Below, one piece after another: positions 6,383-8,937 of a stretch of 8,937 bases of DNA. The DNA comes from Victivallales bacterium (GTDB lineage Bacteria > Verrucomicrobiota > Lentisphaeria > Oligosphaerales > Oligosphaeraceae). The position numbers and the translations under genes are program-made. How positions within the stretch are numbered: position 1 is the first letter of the stretch; every line of letters begins with the position of its first letter. The DNA lies in assembly GCA_017543165.1 (NCBI GenBank), contig JAFYGL010000719.1:1-8937 (forward strand). The letters run 5' to 3'. Under the pieces are notes generated by a model, which was not told the DNA's origin, searched no databases, and worked only from the letters and a program-made list of their open reading frames with translations.

Positions 6383-7750
6383 ATGCGCATTTTCTGTTGT
6401 TTCCTTTCTATTTTATTAATTGCGGGCTGCAAGTCATACACGGAAAAGATGGCTGTCCTGAAGAAGGAGATTTCTTTGGATTGTCAGACTGCTAGGTACA
6501 GTGCATTCGATACGAAAGGGGTGAACCGCTTATTGGCGTTTGAGGAACGCGGACGGCTCTGCCAGCTGAAGGGGAACTGGCATGGCAGCGCAGCCGAATA
6601 CAAGGAGGCCATGGACTATGTATTTACAATGTCCGAGACAAAACCAACGCTCAGCATGAGCGATATGTTGAAGAGCGCGATAGCCTCGACATACGGAAAC
6701 GACATGGCTATGGACTACGCGCCTTCTGCGTTTGAGCAGATGATGCTCCATACGCTTGATGCATTCAACCGTCTTGCGATGAGTGAATGGGATCACTTTG
6801 GCGTGAACGTCCGCAATCTGGAAACGTGGCGAAATGAGGCGGCGGAATACATAGAGAAGGATGCTGAGACGCTGCGCAGAATAGGCGCGACAGGGAATAG
6901 TTCGGCGGCAAAAGAGGTATTCAAGCAGAATGATGTTAAACGTTCCACAGACAACATCTACGCCCTTTATCTAATAGGACTCTACCATGAGATTATCGGC
7001 GACCCATCCAATGCCATCAAGGCGTATCAAGACATCATGCGCATTCAATATGACACGCCGACGGTAAAGGAGGCCATGAAGAACCTTGATTCACCTTTGC
7101 AGTCTGGCGAGGGAGAAGTGGTCGTTTTCCTTGAGGAAGGATTCATTCCCCCAAAGCGGGAGAGCAAGCTCTACAACGACGGCATTCTGAAATCGGCGAC
7201 ACCAGCGTACGTTTCATTTGATTGCATGCCTTATGAGGATGGCGGTCCGCTTTTCATCATAGAGAACGGAAAGAGGATAGCCCGCACAAGGCTCCTCTGC
7301 GATTTGGCTCCGCTGGCCGCAAAGTCGCTTGATGAATGTATGCGCGGCATAATTGCACGGCAGATTGCGCGAACAACCGTCAAGACCGCGACGAAATTGG
7401 CTCTGGCAACGACTGCCGTTGGCTCGGCTGCTGCTGCCATCTCACGCGGGGGGGACAACAAAGGAGCGATAATTCTTGCCGGGGTGGGGACGCTCGGCTA
7501 TGTCGCGGTGGCGATATATGCGGAGGCGAGCGAAAGGGCCGACCTCCGTTCATGGCTGCTTCTGCCTCGACAGGTGCAGATAGCGCGATTCACAATGAAA
7601 GAAGGAAAGCACCAGCTTCAACTCGCCACCGCGGGGATGAGGGAGAATGTCGTTGCGGAAGTCAAGGCTGGGCAGAGGACACTTATATATTGCATAGCCG
7701 TGCCTAATTCAATGAAGGCGTTCTCTGTCTGCATGGATCAAATCAAATAA
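6383..7750 (+). CDS. COG3014-family lipoprotein
   Basis: This 455-residue lipoprotein has lipobox IAGC with C16 modified. The N-terminal part (about 45-225) is TPR-like and helical: LLAFEERGRLCQLKGNWHGSAAEYKEA (50-76) and ALYLIGLYHEIIGDPSNAIKAYQDI (194-218). The C-terminal half carries the features I associate with COG3014: VVVFLEEGFIPPKRE (246-260), a Gly/Ala-rich hydrophobic stretch (about 337-381) and ASERADLRSWLLLP (382-395), followed by a beta-rich tail. In Proteobacteria such proteins are encoded beside YcfL and LpoB; their function is not established. SD GGAGAGG (6371-6377) overlaps the stop of the upstream gene and sits 5 nt from this ATG. A run of seven G (7448-7454) lies in the coding sequence, but the frame is intact. 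Most likely an outer-membrane periplasmic-face scaffold; that role is inferred. Confidence 0.85.
   Translation: MRIFCCFLSILLIAGCKSYTEKMAVLKKEISLDCQTARYSAFDTKGVNRLLAFEERGRLCQLKGNWHGSAAEYKEAMDYVFTMSETKPTLSMSDMLKSAIASTYGNDMAMDYAPSAFEQMMLHTLDAFNRLAMSEWDHFGVNVRNLETWRNEAAEYIEKDAETLRRIGATGNSSAAKEVFKQNDVKRSTDNIYALYLIGLYHEIIGDPSNAIKAYQDIMRIQYDTPTVKEAMKNLDSPLQSGEGEVVVFLEEGFIPPKRESKLYNDGILKSATPAYVSFDCMPYEDGGPLFIIENGKRIARTRLLCDLAPLAAKSLDECMRGIIARQIARTTVKTATKLALATTAVGSAAAAISRGGDNKGAIILAGVGTLGYVAVAIYAEASERADLRSWLLLPRQVQIARFTMKEGKHQLQLATAGMRENVVAEVKAGQRTLIYCIAVPNSMKAFSVCMDQIK
7448..7454 (+). repeat. G7 homopolymer inside the COG3014 gene
   Basis: Seven consecutive G residues encode part of the Ser-Arg-Gly-Gly-Asp stretch near residues 354-358. 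Such tracts are prone to slippage, so either phase variation or a sequencing error is conceivable; the frame as given is open through to the normal COG3014 C-terminus. Confidence 0.6.
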
Positions 7751-7751
7751 T

Positions 7752-7756
7752 AAGGA
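7752..7756 (+). promoter_or_regulatory. Shine-Dalgarno of ycfL-like gene
   Basis: AAGGA lies just after the stop of the COG3014 gene. It is 5 nt from the ATG at 7762 and 8 nt from the ATG at 7765, so the second Met is an equally good start. Confidence 0.55.
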
Positions 7757-7761
7757 CAACG

Positions 7762-8169
7762 ATGATGACATTAACAGTGTTAGGTGTTCTGGTTCTTGTC
7801 TTAATGACGGGTTGTGTTACCAATTCAACAGGTGGGATAGAGGTTTCGTTGAAGGAAGGTGGTGGTCAGGCAAGCATCCGTATCGATGACAGTTCCTTCA
7901 AAAGACATGTCGATGTGGAGGAGACACTTCTTCGCCGTGCTACAACAGGCTATATTGAGGCACGGGTGCGTGTTAGGAACCGTGAAAAACGTGACTTTGT
8001 CATGCAGTATAAGTTTATGTGGTTCGACTCCGACGGCATGGAAATACAACCAGGCAGTCGCCCATGGGGGCAGACAACTCTGCATGGCGGTGAGGCCGTG
8101 ACACTTTCTGCCACTGCACCTGAGAAAAGCGGGACCGGATTTGTCGTGCGTTTGCGTCGGATACAGTGA
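7762..8169 (+). CDS. ycfL: YcfL (DUF1425)-like lipoprotein
   Basis: This 135-residue protein ends in the pattern typical of YcfL/DUF1425 proteins: a strand with RVRVRNREKRDFVMQYKF (68-85), then WFDSDGMEI (87-95), a conserved PWGQTTLHGGEAVTLSATAP (101-120) and a closing strand FVVRLRR (127-133). In E. coli ycfL lies directly upstream of lpoB, the same order as here; its biochemical role is not established. The lipobox-like MTGC places the lipidated Cys at 18. Unusually, no Lys or Arg precedes the hydrophobic core (MMTLTVLGVLVLVL), so the n-region carries only the N-terminal amine charge. The start may be 7762 or 7765. It lies 11 nt after the COG3014 gene and 21 nt before lpoB. Expected at the outer membrane, facing the periplasm. 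Confidence 0.82.
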   Translation: MMTLTVLGVLVLVLMTGCVTNSTGGIEVSLKEGGGQASIRIDDSSFKRHVDVEETLLRRATTGYIEARVRVRNREKRDFVMQYKFMWFDSDGMEIQPGSRPWGQTTLHGGEAVTLSATAPEKSGTGFVVRLRRIQ

Positions 8170-8181
8170 ATTTGAGACTAT

Positions 8182-8187
8182 AAGGAG
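8182..8187 (+). promoter_or_regulatory. Shine-Dalgarno deciding the lpoB start
   Basis: AAGGAG is only 3 nt from the ATG at 8191 but 9 nt from the in-frame ATG at 8197. Normal spacing favours 8197, which would make the protein 206 residues and start MRISSN. Confidence 0.6.
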
Positions 8188-8190
8188 ACA

Positions 8191-8817
8191 ATGAAAATGA
8201 GAATATCGAGTAACCTTGCCTATGTGGTAGCAGTGGTGTCTTTGGTTCTTGTGAGTGGTTGTGCGTCCACCTCCAATTCCCCCTATCGTGATCCAACCGA
8301 GGTGCGAGGTAGTGGTACGCGGTTCACATCGTATGATTTCCAGCAATGTGCCATCACAATGGTTGATTCTATGCTTTCCAATGCAGAACTGGAGCGGAAA
8401 ATAAGAGAGCAGTTCGGGTCCAGGACACCTGTCGTGGCTCTCGCCTCTGTCGCAAACAAAACCGACCGTATCTTTGAGTTGCGAAGCATGGAGCAGGCAA
8501 TTGAAACCAGACTTGTCAATTCCGGCAGATTTGATTTGATTGACCGCAAGGCGGAAAAACTGCTCATAGATGAAAAGACGCATGATGCTGAAAGTGTTCT
8601 GACCAGTGATGCGGGTGCAACGGATTTTGGCGACCAGGCCCGTGCGGACTATCTTCTCACAGGAAAACTAATCAATGACACCGATTCCGACGGCAGGACG
8701 CGTGATGTTTACTACCAGCTTACGATGAAGCTCATAAATAAGAAAACAGGCAAAATTGACTGGAGCGGCGAAAAGGAAATTCGCAAGGTCTCGACACGTC
8801 CGACTGTAGGATGGTAA
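8191..8817 (+). CDS. lpoB: Penicillin-binding protein activator LpoB-like lipoprotein
   Basis: In E. coli LpoB is an outer-membrane lipoprotein that reaches through the peptidoglycan to stimulate PBP1b. This 208-residue protein (E. coli LpoB is about 213) has lipobox VSGC with C24 modified and the family pattern: TRFTSYDFQQCAITMVDSML (43-62), TPVVALASVANKTD (79-92), SMEQAIETRLVNSGRFDLID (99-118), ADYLLTGKL (152-160) and YYQLTMKLINKKTGKIDWSG (174-193). The linker between C24 and the folded domain is short (about 20 residues) and not proline-rich, unlike the long linker of E. coli LpoB. The spacing of AAGGAG suggests translation may begin at the second ATG (8197). It is the fourth gene of the lipoprotein operon, after the YcfL-like gene. 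Its partner PBP is not in the window. The family call is strong; activity on a specific PBP is inferred. Confidence 0.9.
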   Translation: MKMRISSNLAYVVAVVSLVLVSGCASTSNSPYRDPTEVRGSGTRFTSYDFQQCAITMVDSMLSNAELERKIREQFGSRTPVVALASVANKTDRIFELRSMEQAIETRLVNSGRFDLIDRKAEKLLIDEKTHDAESVLTSDAGATDFGDQARADYLLTGKLINDTDSDGRTRDVYYQLTMKLINKKTGKIDWSGEKEIRKVSTRPTVGW

Positions 8818-8830
8818 ATGGAGGTGCAAC

Positions 8831-8937
8831 ATGTCAAATTTTAAATGGTATTTGAAAGTCAGTGCAATTGGAATCTCAGTTGTCATTTGCATAATGCTAA
8901 TTGGATGCGCAAGCACGACCACCTATACTGCCGAGGA
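8831..8937 (+). CDS. Fifth lipoprotein of the operon, N-terminal fragment
   Basis: ATG at 8831 follows a good GGAGG (8820-8824, 6-nt spacer) and comes 13 nt after the stop of lpoB. The 35 complete codons give a signal with basic and aromatic residues (MSNFKWYLK), a hydrophobic core and lipobox LIGC (C26), then ASTTTYTAE. The open frame runs off the right edge, so the mature domain is not visible. The ASTxx start after the Cys resembles that of the LpoB-like protein (CASTS), which weakly hints at a paralogue or related lipoprotein. The gene clearly belongs to the same operon. Family cannot be assigned. Confidence 0.75.
   Translation, partial: MSNFKWYLKVSAIGISVVICIMLIGCASTTTYTAE

Noticed and set aside
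7825..8583. 252-codon minus-strand ORF across ycfL-like and lpoB genes
   Set aside because: Runs antisense through two genes with clear family matches and their intergenic ribosome site; composition is non-protein-like.

Overview
The window looks like chromosomal DNA from a Gram-negative (diderm) bacterium. It has a peptidoglycan precursor ligase (murF) and a run of Sec-exported lipoproteins that includes a recognisable LpoB-type penicillin-binding-protein activator, which implies both a murein layer and an outer membrane. A very large exported protein with a CBM9-like domain, a TIM-barrel-like domain and a discoidin-like end resembles the polysaccharide-degradation repertoire of the PVC superphylum, and Lentisphaerota or Verrucomicrobiota-like hosts seem most plausible. 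This host assignment is inference; no rRNA or other phylogenetic marker beyond murF is present.

Left block (1-4780, all minus strand, fairly GC-rich). Reading in transcript order there are three genes. The first is a secreted 907-residue putative glycan-active protein (4780 to 2057). The second is a 279-residue cytoplasmic barrel-like protein of unknown function (2046 to 1207), joined to the first by a 10-nt gap containing a strong Shine-Dalgarno. The third is murF (1134 running off the left edge), after a 72-nt gap holding two competing inverted-repeat pairings that could gate its translation.

Middle (4781-5162): an AT-rich divergent intergenic region of about 380 bases. It carries a candidate promoter for the left operon, small dyads, a tandem TTCTGTA repeat and a possible 32-codon leader ORF ending two bases before the right operon.

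Right block (5163-8937, all plus strand): a compact operon encoding only lipoproteins. The order is an unrecognised AT-rich 402-residue lipoprotein, a COG3014-family lipoprotein, a YcfL (DUF1425)-like lipoprotein, an LpoB-like lipoprotein and the start of a fifth lipoprotein cut by the window edge. The COG3014/YcfL/LpoB trio is a known gene grouping in Proteobacteria. LpoB is established there as an outer-membrane activator of a class A PBP, while COG3014 and YcfL have no firmly established role. The operon therefore probably encodes an outer-membrane-anchored complex connected with peptidoglycan synthesis, with the 402-residue protein as a possible uncharacterised member. I saw no tRNA, rRNA, CRISPR array or intact mobile element.
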